This document shows positions 7,352 to 13,683 of a stretch of DNA of 23,609 nucleotides, piece after piece; the first letter of the stretch is position 1; each line of letters starts with the position of its first letter. The notes beneath the pieces are model-generated. The model worked only from the letters and a program-made list of their open reading frames with translations. It did no database searches and had not been told where the DNA came from. This stretch comes from an uncultured Oscillospiraceae bacterium (GTDB lineage Bacteria; Bacillota; Clostridia; Oscillospirales; Oscillospiraceae), in NCBI GenBank assembly GCA_934675115.1, contig CAKUPH010000028.1:1-23609 (forward strand). The letters are read 5' to 3'. The translations under genes and the position numbers were made by a program.

Positions 7352-8749
7352 CTATCCCGACGTCTCCGCTCCGGACGGCGCCCTCCGCCGGGCCAGCCAG
7401 CCCCGGAGCTGCCGCAGCACCTCCGGCGAGAGCAGCATCAGCGCCAGCAGGTTGGGCACGGCCAGCAGGCCGTTGAACACGTCCACCAGCAGCCACACCG
7501 ACGTCAGATCCCCCACGCTGCCGAACACCACGCAGGCGGGAAAGGCCAGCTGGTACAGCGCCACAGCCCAGCGGCGGCCGGTGAGGCTCTCCACCCCCCG
7601 GCGGCCGTAGTACCCCGCCCCCAGCAGCGAGGTGAAGGCAAACAGCACCAGCGACAGGGACACGATCCACTCTCCCGCCCGGCCCAGCACCGTCCCGAAG
7701 CCCGCCGCCGTCAGCGGCGCGCCCAGCATGGACTCCGGGATGACGCCCCGGTTGATCATATTGACGGCTTCCGGGACGGAGTACAGCCCGGAGGTGAGGA
7801 TGACCAGCGCCGTCACCGTGCAGATGACCAGCGTGGCGAAAAACACCTCGAAGATTCCCCACATGCCTTGCTCCGCGGGCTCCTCCACGTCGGCACAGGC
7901 GTGGGCAATGGCGGACATGCCAAGGCCCGCTTCGTTGGTGAACACCCCCCGGGCCACGCCGTAGCGCAGGGCCGTCCCCATGCAGTAGCCCCCAGCCACC
8001 GCCCGGGGCGCGAAGGCGTACTGTACGATGAGAGAAAACGTCTCCGGCAGCGCCCGCCAGTGGGCGGCGATGACGATGGCCCCCGCGCCGATGAACAGCC
8101 CCGCCATGATGGGCACCAGCAGCTCGCTGAGCTGCCCTACCCGCCTGATGCCGCCCATAAGCACCACGGCGGTCACCAGCGCCAGCACGATGCCCGTCAC
8201 CAGCCGGTCAAGGCCGAAGGCGGCGTGGAGGGATGTGGCGATGGAGTTTGCCTGCGCCAGATTGCCGCCCATGAGGGTCTCCGCCGTGCAGAACAGAGCG
8301 TACAGCGCCGCCAGCTTCGGCAGACGTAGCCCCTTCCGGATGTACGTCATAGGCCCGCCCCGCCAGCGGCCGTCCGGCCCCTTCTCCCGGTAGCGCACCG
8401 CCAGAATTTTCTCCGCGCAGCCCGTCATCATGCCGATGAACGCGGACACCCACATCCAGAACACCGCCCCCGGCCCGCCGTAGAAAATGGCGGTGGCCAC
8501 TCCGGCCACGGAGCCGGTGCCGATGGTGGCGGCCAGCGCGGTGGACAGGGCCTGAAGCTGAGTCACCGCACCCCTGCCCGGCCCCTTTTTCCGCCGCAGC
8601 AGGCTGCCCACAGTGGTCTTCCACCACACCGGCAGGCGGAACAGCTGAAAAAATCCCGTGCGCAGGGAGTAATATCCGCCCACAACAAGGAACGCTCCCA
8701 GCAGCCACGGCCCCCAGATCGCGCCGCTCAGCTTCTCCAGAAATGACAT
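7352..8749 (-). CDS. Sodium/alanine (AGCS-family) amino-acid symporter
   Basis: The 465-aa protein has about 11 membrane helices and clear AGCS/AlsT signatures, including GTGSVAGVATAIFYGGPGAVFW at residues ~90-115 (quoted in part: GGPGAVFWMWVSAF) and VFTNEAGLGMSAIAHA further on. The family couples Na+ or H+ flow to uptake of alanine, glycine or related small amino acids. I chose the ATG at 8749, with AGAGGGGG about 7 nt upstream; an ATG at 8785 has no ribosome site. It starts 44 bp after folT with no promoter or terminator visible between them, so it is probably co-transcribed with folT and exposed to the THF riboswitch upstream. Confidence 0.92.
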   Translation of the reverse strand: MSFLEKLSGAIWGPWLLGAFLVVGGYYSLRTGFFQLFRLPVWWKTTVGSLLRRKKGPGRGAVTQLQALSTALAATIGTGSVAGVATAIFYGGPGAVFWMWVSAFIGMMTGCAEKILAVRYREKGPDGRWRGGPMTYIRKGLRLPKLAALYALFCTAETLMGGNLAQANSIATSLHAAFGLDRLVTGIVLALVTAVVLMGGIRRVGQLSELLVPIMAGLFIGAGAIVIAAHWRALPETFSLIVQYAFAPRAVAGGYCMGTALRYGVARGVFTNEAGLGMSAIAHACADVEEPAEQGMWGIFEVFFATLVICTVTALVILTSGLYSVPEAVNMINRGVIPESMLGAPLTAAGFGTVLGRAGEWIVSLSLVLFAFTSLLGAGYYGRRGVESLTGRRWAVALYQLAFPACVVFGSVGDLTSVWLLVDVFNGLLAVPNLLALMLLSPEVLRQLRGWLARRRAPSGAETSG

Positions 8750-8793
8750 GTCCGCACCCCCTCTTTCCAGAAGGTATGCGGACATGATTTTTG

Positions 8794-9435
8794 TTATGCC
8801 TGACCGGTCTTGTCGCTCCGGAGCCGGTTCGCCAGCCGGGAGGTCCCCAGCCCGTCCGCCTCGGCGGGCATCAGGCTCATGCGGACAAGGATGGGCATCA
8901 TGGCGCTGAACAGGATGATCAGCATGACGCTCTGCACCGGGCACATGATGGCGTTTTTGACGGCGCTGCCGCCTACAATGACCCAATAGCCCTTGGTGGA
9001 GTAGAAAAGATAGGTACCCAGCGAACCGAGGAACACGTTCTGGAGATTAGTGAGTGCCTTGGCCAGAATGATGCGCCACACCGTCACCCGCGTCCGGTAA
9101 AGCAGCAGCGCGTAAGTCATCACACCCAGCACGGTGGTGATGATGTAAAAGGGGTTGTACGCGCCGCCGGCGGGGTTGCAGAGGTAGCTCACCGTGTCCT
9201 CCACCACGCCGAAAACGATGGCGTTCACCGGGCCGCCCACCATCCCGCACAGCGCCCGGGCCAGAAAGCCCCATGTGATCTTAATGTTGTTGACGATGGG
9301 CACGGACTGCAAATAGGACAGCGCCACGCAGGATGCCACCATCAGGGCGGAAAACACCAGCGTGCGGACCTTTTTGGAATCCGACAGCGCGTCCCGCCAG
9401 TAGGCGCGGGAAAACGGGGTCTTGTAGAGCTGCAT
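8794..9435 (-). CDS. folT: Folate-family ECF transporter S component
   Basis: The 213-aa protein has about six membrane helices. It matches the FolT branch of ECF S components: a basic start (SDSKKVRTLVFSALMVA), then KITWGFLARALCGMVGGPVN and VEDTVSYLCNPAGGAYNPFY. S components bind the vitamin and share the EcfAA'T energising module encoded elsewhere; none of that module is in this window. I chose the ATG at 9435, 6 nt after AAAGGAGGAG. A THF riboswitch lies upstream, which independently supports folate as the ligand. The ribosome site itself sits in the 3' arm of a long hairpin (9441-9496), so expression is likely to be off when folate is plentiful. Confidence 0.93.
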   Translation of the reverse strand: MQLYKTPFSRAYWRDALSDSKKVRTLVFSALMVASCVALSYLQSVPIVNNIKITWGFLARALCGMVGGPVNAIVFGVVEDTVSYLCNPAGGAYNPFYIITTVLGVMTYALLLYRTRVTVWRIILAKALTNLQNVFLGSLGTYLFYSTKGYWVIVGGSAVKNAIMCPVQSVMLIILFSAMMPILVRMSLMPAEADGLGTSRLANRLRSDKTGQA

Positions 9436-9496
9436 AAAAACTCCTCCTTTGTGTATTCGGCAGTCCCGTAACGGGAAACGCCGCACAAAGGAGGAG
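9436..9496 (-). promoter_or_regulatory. Expression platform of the THF riboswitch: RBS-sequestering, terminator-like hairpin
   Basis: On the minus strand the folT Shine-Dalgarno segment CACAAAGGAGGAG (9441-9453) is perfectly complementary over 13 bp to CTCCTCCTTTGTG (9484-9496). Inside this stem are a CGGC/GCCG helix (58-61 with 80-83) and a TCCCG/CGGGA helix (64-68 with 72-76). The hairpin is followed by five Ts directly before the ATG. It could therefore block ribosome access, terminate transcription, or both. Confidence 0.75.
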
Positions 9497-9516
9497 ATCA
9501 AACGCTCCGCTTATGC

Positions 9517-9632
9517 GGCAGCGGGATGCGGAAGCACGCACTGCAAGCAAATCGCTTTTCGTCCGGCGGACAACTCCCCGTCCCGCCGGCACTGGCCCCA
9601 TGAGGGGACAACACGCGTGATCCTACTCTGCC
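9517..9632 (-). ncRNA. Tetrahydrofolate (THF) riboswitch aptamer
   Basis: Read on the minus strand, the element begins GGCAGAGTAGGATCACGCG and ends GCGTGCTTCCGCATCCCGC plus TGCC. P1 pairs GGCAG (9628-9632) with CTGCC (9517-9521). P2 pairs CACGC (9615-9619) with GCGTG (9535-9539). Between them are a GC-rich stem-loop and the conserved-looking CGAAAAGC...GCAGTG segment. GAGTAG at the 5' side and the CGAA and GCATCC elements are hallmarks of the folT/THF RNA family. The internal arm is longer than in most examples. It directly precedes folT, the classic target. Confidence 0.8.
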
Positions 9633-9645
9633 TTGTTCTGTGTCC

Positions 9646-9674
9646 AGTATAGCGCCTGTCCGGCGCAATCGCAA
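9646..9674 (-). promoter_or_regulatory. Promoter of the folT-AGCS unit
   Basis: On the minus strand, TTGCGA (9669-9674), a 17-bp spacer and TATACT (9646-9651) place the transcript start about 8 nt before the riboswitch aptamer. Confidence 0.65.
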
Positions 9675-9676
9675 TG

Positions 9677-9728
9677 CCGGACGGAGAAAAAGTTCATCAA
9701 ACTTTTTCCCCGCCCGGCGGTGTTTTTT
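9677..9728 (+). terminator. Orphan hairpin with plus-strand T run
   Basis: A 9-bp A/T-rich stem (9686-9694 with 9700-9708) sits on an outer GC stem (77-84 with 10-17, with mismatches). Six Ts follow on the plus strand at 9723-9728. No plus-strand gene ends here. It lies just upstream of the folT promoter and downstream of the glmS repeats, so it may be the old 3' boundary of glmS or simply an insulating structure. Confidence 0.4.
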
Positions 9729-9747
9729 CATATTGTCGTGCGCGGCG

Positions 9748-9801
9748 TTATTCTACCGTAACGCTCTTTGCCAGATTGCGCGGCTTATCAATGTCGCAGC
9801 C
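9748..9801 (-). repeat. Third copy of the glmS 3' end (distal)
   Basis: These 54 bp match the last 17 codons and stop of glmS (10143-10196) with two substitutions, both silent in the glmS frame (ACA to ACG and GTG to GTA). No open reading frame joins them to a gene. The match covers the codons for NLAKSVTVE-stop, the segment read by TnsD in Tn7-type targeting. Confidence 0.9.
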
Positions 9802-9945
9802 CCCCACGGGCATAGCCCGCGGGGACCCCTATTTGATTTTAATGCTCGGGACGGCAAAGCCGCCCCTCCGCCAAGATTTTGGCTGCGCCAAAATGCTTGT
9901 ACGCGCCACCCGGCGCGGCCAGCGCGGCTGCGACGGGCTGTTTTT
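9802..9945 (-). repeat. Structured spacer element, copy A
   Basis: This 144-bp non-coding segment lies between the second and third glmS tail copies. It is nearly identical to copy B (10000-10142), with one change in the GGGACGGC hairpin (a C replacing T) and a different last ~15 bp. The same four consecutive hairpins are present. Confidence 0.85.
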
Positions 9946-9999
9946 TTATTCCACCGTAACGCTCTTTGCCAGATTGCGCGGCTTATCAATGTCGCAGCC
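9946..9999 (-). repeat. Second copy of the glmS 3' end (middle)
   Basis: These 54 bp are identical to the glmS tail except for one silent substitution (ACA to ACG). The copy includes the TAA stop but is not attached to the rest of glmS. It lies 197 bp from the native tail and 198 bp from the distal copy. Confidence 0.9.
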
Positions 10000-10142
10000 C
10001 CCCACGGGCATAGCCCGCGGGGACCCCTATTTGATTTTAATGCTCGGGACGGCAAAGCCGTCCCTCCGCCAAGATTTTGGCTGCGCCAAAATGCTTGTAC
10101 GCGCCACCCGGCGCGGCCAGCGCGGCTGCGACAGGTCGGTTT
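10000..10142 (-). repeat. Structured spacer element, copy B
   Basis: This 143-bp non-coding segment begins directly after the glmS stop codon. On the plus strand it folds into four successive hairpins: 10001-10021 (one mismatch), 10046-10064 (perfect 8 bp), 10074-10092 (perfect 8 bp) and 10101-10114 (5 bp). Its end at 10117-10132 is an exact 16-bp inverted copy of glmS coding sequence at 10188-10203. No open frame or protein similarity is apparent. It resembles a small non-autonomous element or a dispersed palindromic repeat. Confidence 0.85.
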
Positions 10143-11972
10143 TTATTCCACTGTAACGCTCTTTGCCAGATTGCGCGGCTTATCAATGTCGCAGCCGCGC
10201 TGGAGGGCCACATAGTAGGCGAACAGCTGGAGGGGCACCACTCCCAGCGACGGCAGCAGCAGCTCGTCTGTGGCAGGGATGGTGATAAGGCCGTTGGCCA
10301 CCTTGCCCATCTCCTCCTCATGATCCTCCGTCACCAACGCCAGCACGTCCGCGCCGCGGCTCTTGACCTCCACCACGTTGCTCATGGCCTTATCGAAGAG
10401 CTTGCCGTAAGTACCCAGCGCCAGCACCAGCGTCCCGTCCTCAATGAGGGAGATGGTGCCGTGCTTCAGCTCGCCGGAGGCATATGCCTCGGAGTGGATG
10501 TAGGAGATCTCCTTGAGCTTCAGGGAGCCCTCCAGACCCAATGCGTAGTCCACGTTCCGGCCGATGAAGAACACGGAATCATGGTTGAAATACTGGGACG
10601 CGTAGTACTGGATCTTCTCCTTCTTTTCCAGCACCTGCTCCATCTTGGCGGGCAGCATCAGCAGCTCCTGCACCGCGCGGTCATACCGCTCCTGCGCCAC
10701 GGTGCCCAGCTTCTCCGCGAAATACAGCCCCAGCAGGTCCAGCACCGCAAGCTGGGTGGAATACGCCTTGGTGGTGGCCACGGCGATCTCCGGCCCGGCC
10801 CATGTGTACAGCACCACGTCCGACTCCCGGGCGATGGACGAGCCCACCACGTTGACGATGGACAAAATCTTCGCCCCCAGCCGCTTGGCCTCCCGGAGGG
10901 CGGCCATGGTATCCAGCGTCTCGCCGGACTGGCTGATGACCACCACAAGGGTGTTTTCATCCACGATGGGGTCCATGTAGCGGAACTCGGAGGCCAGCGC
11001 CACCTCCACCGGCTTGCGCATCAGCCGCTCCAGATTGTACTTGCCCACCATGCCCACATGATAGGATGAGCCGCAGGCCACGATGTACATCTTGCTGATA
11101 TTTTTGATGTAATCCCCGTCAAGGCCGAAGTCCTCGAAGTCCACCTTTCCGTCCTTGATCCGGGGGAAGATGGCCCGGCGCAGAGCCTCGGGCTGCTCCA
11201 TGATCTCCTTGAACATGAAGTGCTCATAGCCGCCCTTTTCCGCCGCGTCGATCTCCCAGTCCACGTGGGCGATCTCCTTTTCCACCGGCTGCATCAGGTG
11301 GTTATAGCACTGGATGCCCTCCCGGGTGAGCACCGCAAGCTCCCCGTCCTCCATGTAAATGACTTCCCTGGTGTGCTTGATGATGGCGGTGACGTCGGAC
11401 GCCAGAAACTGGCAGCCGTCGCCCAGCCCCAGAATCAGCGGACTGTCCTTGCGCACGGCGATGAGCCGGTCTGGCTCATCGGCACAGATAATGCCAAGGG
11501 CGTAAGCGCCTTCAATGCGGTGAAGCACCTCGCCCACGGCGCCCAGAATATCTCCGTCGTAGAAATACTCGATAAGCTGAGCCACTACCTCGGTGTCCGT
11601 CTCCGACTCAAAGGGAACGCCTTGATTGACGAGAAATTCCTTCAGCTCCGCATAATTTTCAATGATGCCGTTGTGCACCACGGCGATCCGGCCGCTGCGG
11701 CTCACCTGCGGGTGGGCGTTGACGTCGGAGGGCGCCCCGTGAGTGGCCCAGCGGGTGTGCCCGATGCCGATCTGCCCGTGGATGGCCGCGCCGCCCTGAA
11801 TGAGGTCGGACAGCACCTGAAGCCGGCCCTTGGCCTTGGCCACCTCCAGCTTCGTGCCGTCAAAGACGGCCACGCCCGCGGAGTCGTACCCGCGGTATTC
11901 CAGACGGGCCAGCCCATCCAGCAGGATGGGGGCCGCCTCCTCTTTTCCGATAAAACCTACAATGCCGCACAT
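10143..11972 (-). CDS. glmS: Glutamine-fructose-6-phosphate aminotransferase (isomerizing)
   Basis: The 609-aa protein is the full usual length for GlmS, which makes glucosamine-6-phosphate from fructose-6-phosphate and glutamine for cell-wall precursors. The N-terminal glutaminase domain begins MCGIVGFIG, with the catalytic Cys directly after Met, and has HTRWATHGAP near residue 75. Two SIS sugar-isomerase domains follow (SQSGETLDT near ~350), and the end is the conserved PRNLAKSVTVE. I chose the ATG at 11972 so that Cys becomes the N-terminus; its Shine-Dalgarno is weak (GGGAC). No glmS ribozyme is recognisable in the 118 bp to hprK, so it may be co-transcribed with hprK. The last 54 bp are repeated twice downstream. 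Confidence 0.96.
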   Translation of the reverse strand: MCGIVGFIGKEEAAPILLDGLARLEYRGYDSAGVAVFDGTKLEVAKAKGRLQVLSDLIQGGAAIHGQIGIGHTRWATHGAPSDVNAHPQVSRSGRIAVVHNGIIENYAELKEFLVNQGVPFESETDTEVVAQLIEYFYDGDILGAVGEVLHRIEGAYALGIICADEPDRLIAVRKDSPLILGLGDGCQFLASDVTAIIKHTREVIYMEDGELAVLTREGIQCYNHLMQPVEKEIAHVDWEIDAAEKGGYEHFMFKEIMEQPEALRRAIFPRIKDGKVDFEDFGLDGDYIKNISKMYIVACGSSYHVGMVGKYNLERLMRKPVEVALASEFRYMDPIVDENTLVVVISQSGETLDTMAALREAKRLGAKILSIVNVVGSSIARESDVVLYTWAGPEIAVATTKAYSTQLAVLDLLGLYFAEKLGTVAQERYDRAVQELLMLPAKMEQVLEKKEKIQYYASQYFNHDSVFFIGRNVDYALGLEGSLKLKEISYIHSEAYASGELKHGTISLIEDGTLVLALGTYGKLFDKAMSNVVEVKSRGADVLALVTEDHEEEMGKVANGLITIPATDELLLPSLGVVPLQLFAYYVALQRGCDIDKPRNLAKSVTVE

Positions 11973-12090
11973 ATGATGTCCCATGAGACAGCCAAAAGCG
12001 TGTCTGCCGATTTTGGCCGTCGTCTTTTCCTTTCCTGATAGATTTTGCCCGGCTCCCACCGGAGCCTATTTTATGCGCTTTCGCCCGCGC

Positions 12091-13047
12091 TCAGAATTTC
12101 AGATCGTTCTGCGCCATGGCCTGATCGAAGTGCTGGTTCACCTGTTTGGTGAATTCCGCCGCCGCGTTGTAGCCCAACTTCTTGTTCCGGTTGTTCATGG
12201 CAGCCACTTCGATGATGATGGCGAGGTTCCGGCCCGGCTTCACCGGGATGGTCAGCGTCGGGACGTTCACGTCCAGAATGGAAGTGTAGAGGTTGTCCGC
12301 GCCCAGCCGGTCGTACACCGCGCCGTCCTTCCATGTCTCCAGATTGATGACCAGATCGATGTTGGCCTCCCGCTTGACGGCGGACATACCGAACAGGCGG
12401 CGGACGTCCACAACGCCGATGCCGCGAAGCTCGATGTAATGCCGGATCAGCTCCGGCGCGGTGCCCTCCAGCCGGTTGGCCGCCACCCGCTTGATCTCCA
12501 CCGCGTCGTCAGCGATGAGGCGGTGGCCGCGCTTGACCAGCTCGATTGCCGTCTCGCTCTTGCCTACGCCGGACTCGCCCAGCAGCAAAGTGCCCTCGCC
12601 GTAGATCTCCACCAGCACGCCGTGGCGGGTGATACAGGGGGACATGAACCACTTGAGGTAGGCAATGAGGGAGCTCATGAACTCCGAGGTGGTCTCGTTG
12701 GTGCGAAGCACGGTCTTATGATACTTCCTCGCCATGTCCATGCACTCCTGGTATGGCTCCAGCCCCCGGGACATGATCAGCGCCGGAAAATCGTACTGGA
12801 ACAGGCGCGCGAAGGCCTGCTCCCGCTCCTCGTGGGACACCTTTTCCAGATAGGACGTCTCCACAAGGCCGATGACCTGAAGACGCTTTTCATCAAAATA
12901 ATCAAAAAAACCGGCCAGCTGCAAACCGGGGCGGTTCACGTCCTCCGCGGAGACCTGACGGTTCTCGAACCCCTCCGCGCCCAGCAGGACCTCCAGATTG
13001 AACCGCTCGATGAGCTTGCCGAGTTTGACGCTCTGCGATCTCGCCAT
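12091..13047 (-). CDS. hprK: HPr kinase/phosphorylase
   Basis: The 318-aa bifunctional enzyme phosphorylates Ser46 of HPr, or dephosphorylates it, setting carbon catabolite control in Firmicutes. An N-terminal domain (to ~130) is followed by the kinase core. That core has a catalytic-region His in TRHGVLVEIYG (~142), a Walker A GESGVGKS at ~157-164, and the family signature IELRGIGVVDVRRLFG at ~205. I chose the ATG at 13047; a GTG at 13050 is equally placed relative to AAGGAA. It has an extended -10 promoter at 13239-13244 and a GC-rich leader of ~185 nt. glmS follows after 118 bp, linking carbon sensing and amino-sugar synthesis if they share a transcript. Confidence 0.95.
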   Translation of the reverse strand: MARSQSVKLGKLIERFNLEVLLGAEGFENRQVSAEDVNRPGLQLAGFFDYFDEKRLQVIGLVETSYLEKVSHEEREQAFARLFQYDFPALIMSRGLEPYQECMDMARKYHKTVLRTNETTSEFMSSLIAYLKWFMSPCITRHGVLVEIYGEGTLLLGESGVGKSETAIELVKRGHRLIADDAVEIKRVAANRLEGTAPELIRHYIELRGIGVVDVRRLFGMSAVKREANIDLVINLETWKDGAVYDRLGADNLYTSILDVNVPTLTIPVKPGRNLAIIIEVAAMNNRNKKLGYNAAAEFTKQVNQHFDQAMAQNDLKF

Positions 13048-13139
13048 CACTGACACTTCCTTTCCTCTGCCACCCGGCAGACACCGCCGGAAGCCCCGCG
13101 CCCTCGCGGTCCGGCCCCCGGTCCGGCAGATGCGGCCAT

Positions 13140-13169
13140 GACCCCCGTGAAGCCCGGCTTCCCGGGGTC
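13140..13169. other. Hairpin in the hprK leader
   Basis: A two-part stem (13140-13145 with 13164-13169; 13149-13153 with 13157-13161) lies in the long GC-rich 5' untranslated region of hprK. It has no T run on the minus strand and is not part of any riboswitch family I recognise. Confidence 0.4.
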
Positions 13170-13238
13170 CCGCGCCGCCTTTGCTCCGGCTGCCTGTCCC
13201 GAAATAGGGTTCTACAACGCAGCAGCCGCTTTGCGGTT

Positions 13239-13244
13239 ATTATA
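13239..13244 (-). promoter_or_regulatory. Extended -10 promoter of hprK
   Basis: On the minus strand TGG-TATAAT forms an extended -10. The -35 region is only a T run, with no good hexamer at 16-18 bp. It lies about 50 bp from the divergent rpmB promoter in the 321-bp gap between hprK and rpmB. Confidence 0.6.
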
Positions 13245-13290
13245 CCATAGATCTCTCCGGAAAAAAACAGAAGAATCCGCAAATTCACAC

Positions 13291-13319
13291 TTGATTTTTT
13301 CTTGCGTATCTGTTATCAT
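13291..13319 (+). promoter_or_regulatory. Promoter of rpmB
   Basis: TTGATT (13291-13296), a 17-bp T-rich spacer and TATCAT (13314-13319) give a transcript start near 13326, about 43 nt before the rpmB start codon. Confidence 0.7.
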
Positions 13320-13368
13320 ACTAGTCGGCGTCTTTTAGTATTTTCAACCAGCGAGGAGGTTAGTCAAT

Positions 13369-13557
13369 ATGGCCAAGTGCGAGTTTTGTGGTAAGGGTGT
13401 GAACTTTGGTATTCAGGTCTCCCACTCCCACCGCCGCTCCAACCGTCCCTGGAAGCCCAACGTCAAGCGCGTCAAGGCTGTGGTCGATGGTTCCCCCAAG
13501 CACGTCTATGTGTGCACCCGCTGCCTCCGTTCCGGCAAGGTCACCCGTGCTGTTTGA
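13369..13557 (+). CDS. rpmB: 50S ribosomal protein L28
   Basis: The 62-aa protein is full length for bacterial L28. It is the zinc-type (C+) form, with CEFCG at the start and CTRCL near the end forming a likely four-Cys site. The basic SHSHRRSNRPWKPNVKRV segment between them is the L28 core. The ATG follows GAGGAGG by about 9 nt. It is a monocistronic plus-strand gene between its own promoter and a terminator at 13576-13607, converging on gpsA. Confidence 0.97.
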   Translation: MAKCEFCGKGVNFGIQVSHSHRRSNRPWKPNVKRVKAVVDGSPKHVYVCTRCLRSGKVTRAV

Positions 13558-13575
13558 TTTGAATATCTCAAACTG

Positions 13576-13607
13576 AAACGTCTCGTGCTTCGGCACGGGG
13601 CGTTTTT
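13576..13607 (+). terminator. Terminator of rpmB
   Basis: A 13-bp stem with three G-U pairs (13576-13588 with 13593-13605) closed by a TTCG tetraloop runs into five Ts. It starts 18 bp past the rpmB stop. Confidence 0.85.
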
Positions 13608-13645
13608 GCTTCCCCTCTCTGCTGGATTTTTTCGATCCGGCGGAA

Positions 13646-13680
13646 CAAAAAGCGCGCCATGCGATGCATGGCGCGCTTTT
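13646..13680 (-). terminator. Terminator of the der-plsY-gpsA operon (bidirectional)
   Basis: A perfect 15-bp stem (13648-13662 with 13666-13680) with a GAT loop begins 3 bp past the gpsA stop and ends in five Ts on the minus strand. The plus-strand side has four Ts, so it can also back up rpmB termination. Confidence 0.85.
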
Positions 13681-13683
13681 GCA

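Noticed and set aside
9748..10196. CRISPR array
   Set aside because: There are only three repeats, of 54 bp with ~143-bp near-identical spacers, and the repeats are the glmS 3' end. No cas genes are near.
9748..10196. A complete Tn7-like transposon at the glmS end
   Set aside because: No tns genes, cargo or characteristic end repeats are present; only the target-like tails are duplicated, and 54 bp is far longer than the 5-bp duplication made by Tn7.
11973..12090. glmS ribozyme
   Set aside because: The conserved cleavage-site and core segments are not recognisable. The interval has only a small GGCTCC/GGAGCC hairpin without a strong T run.
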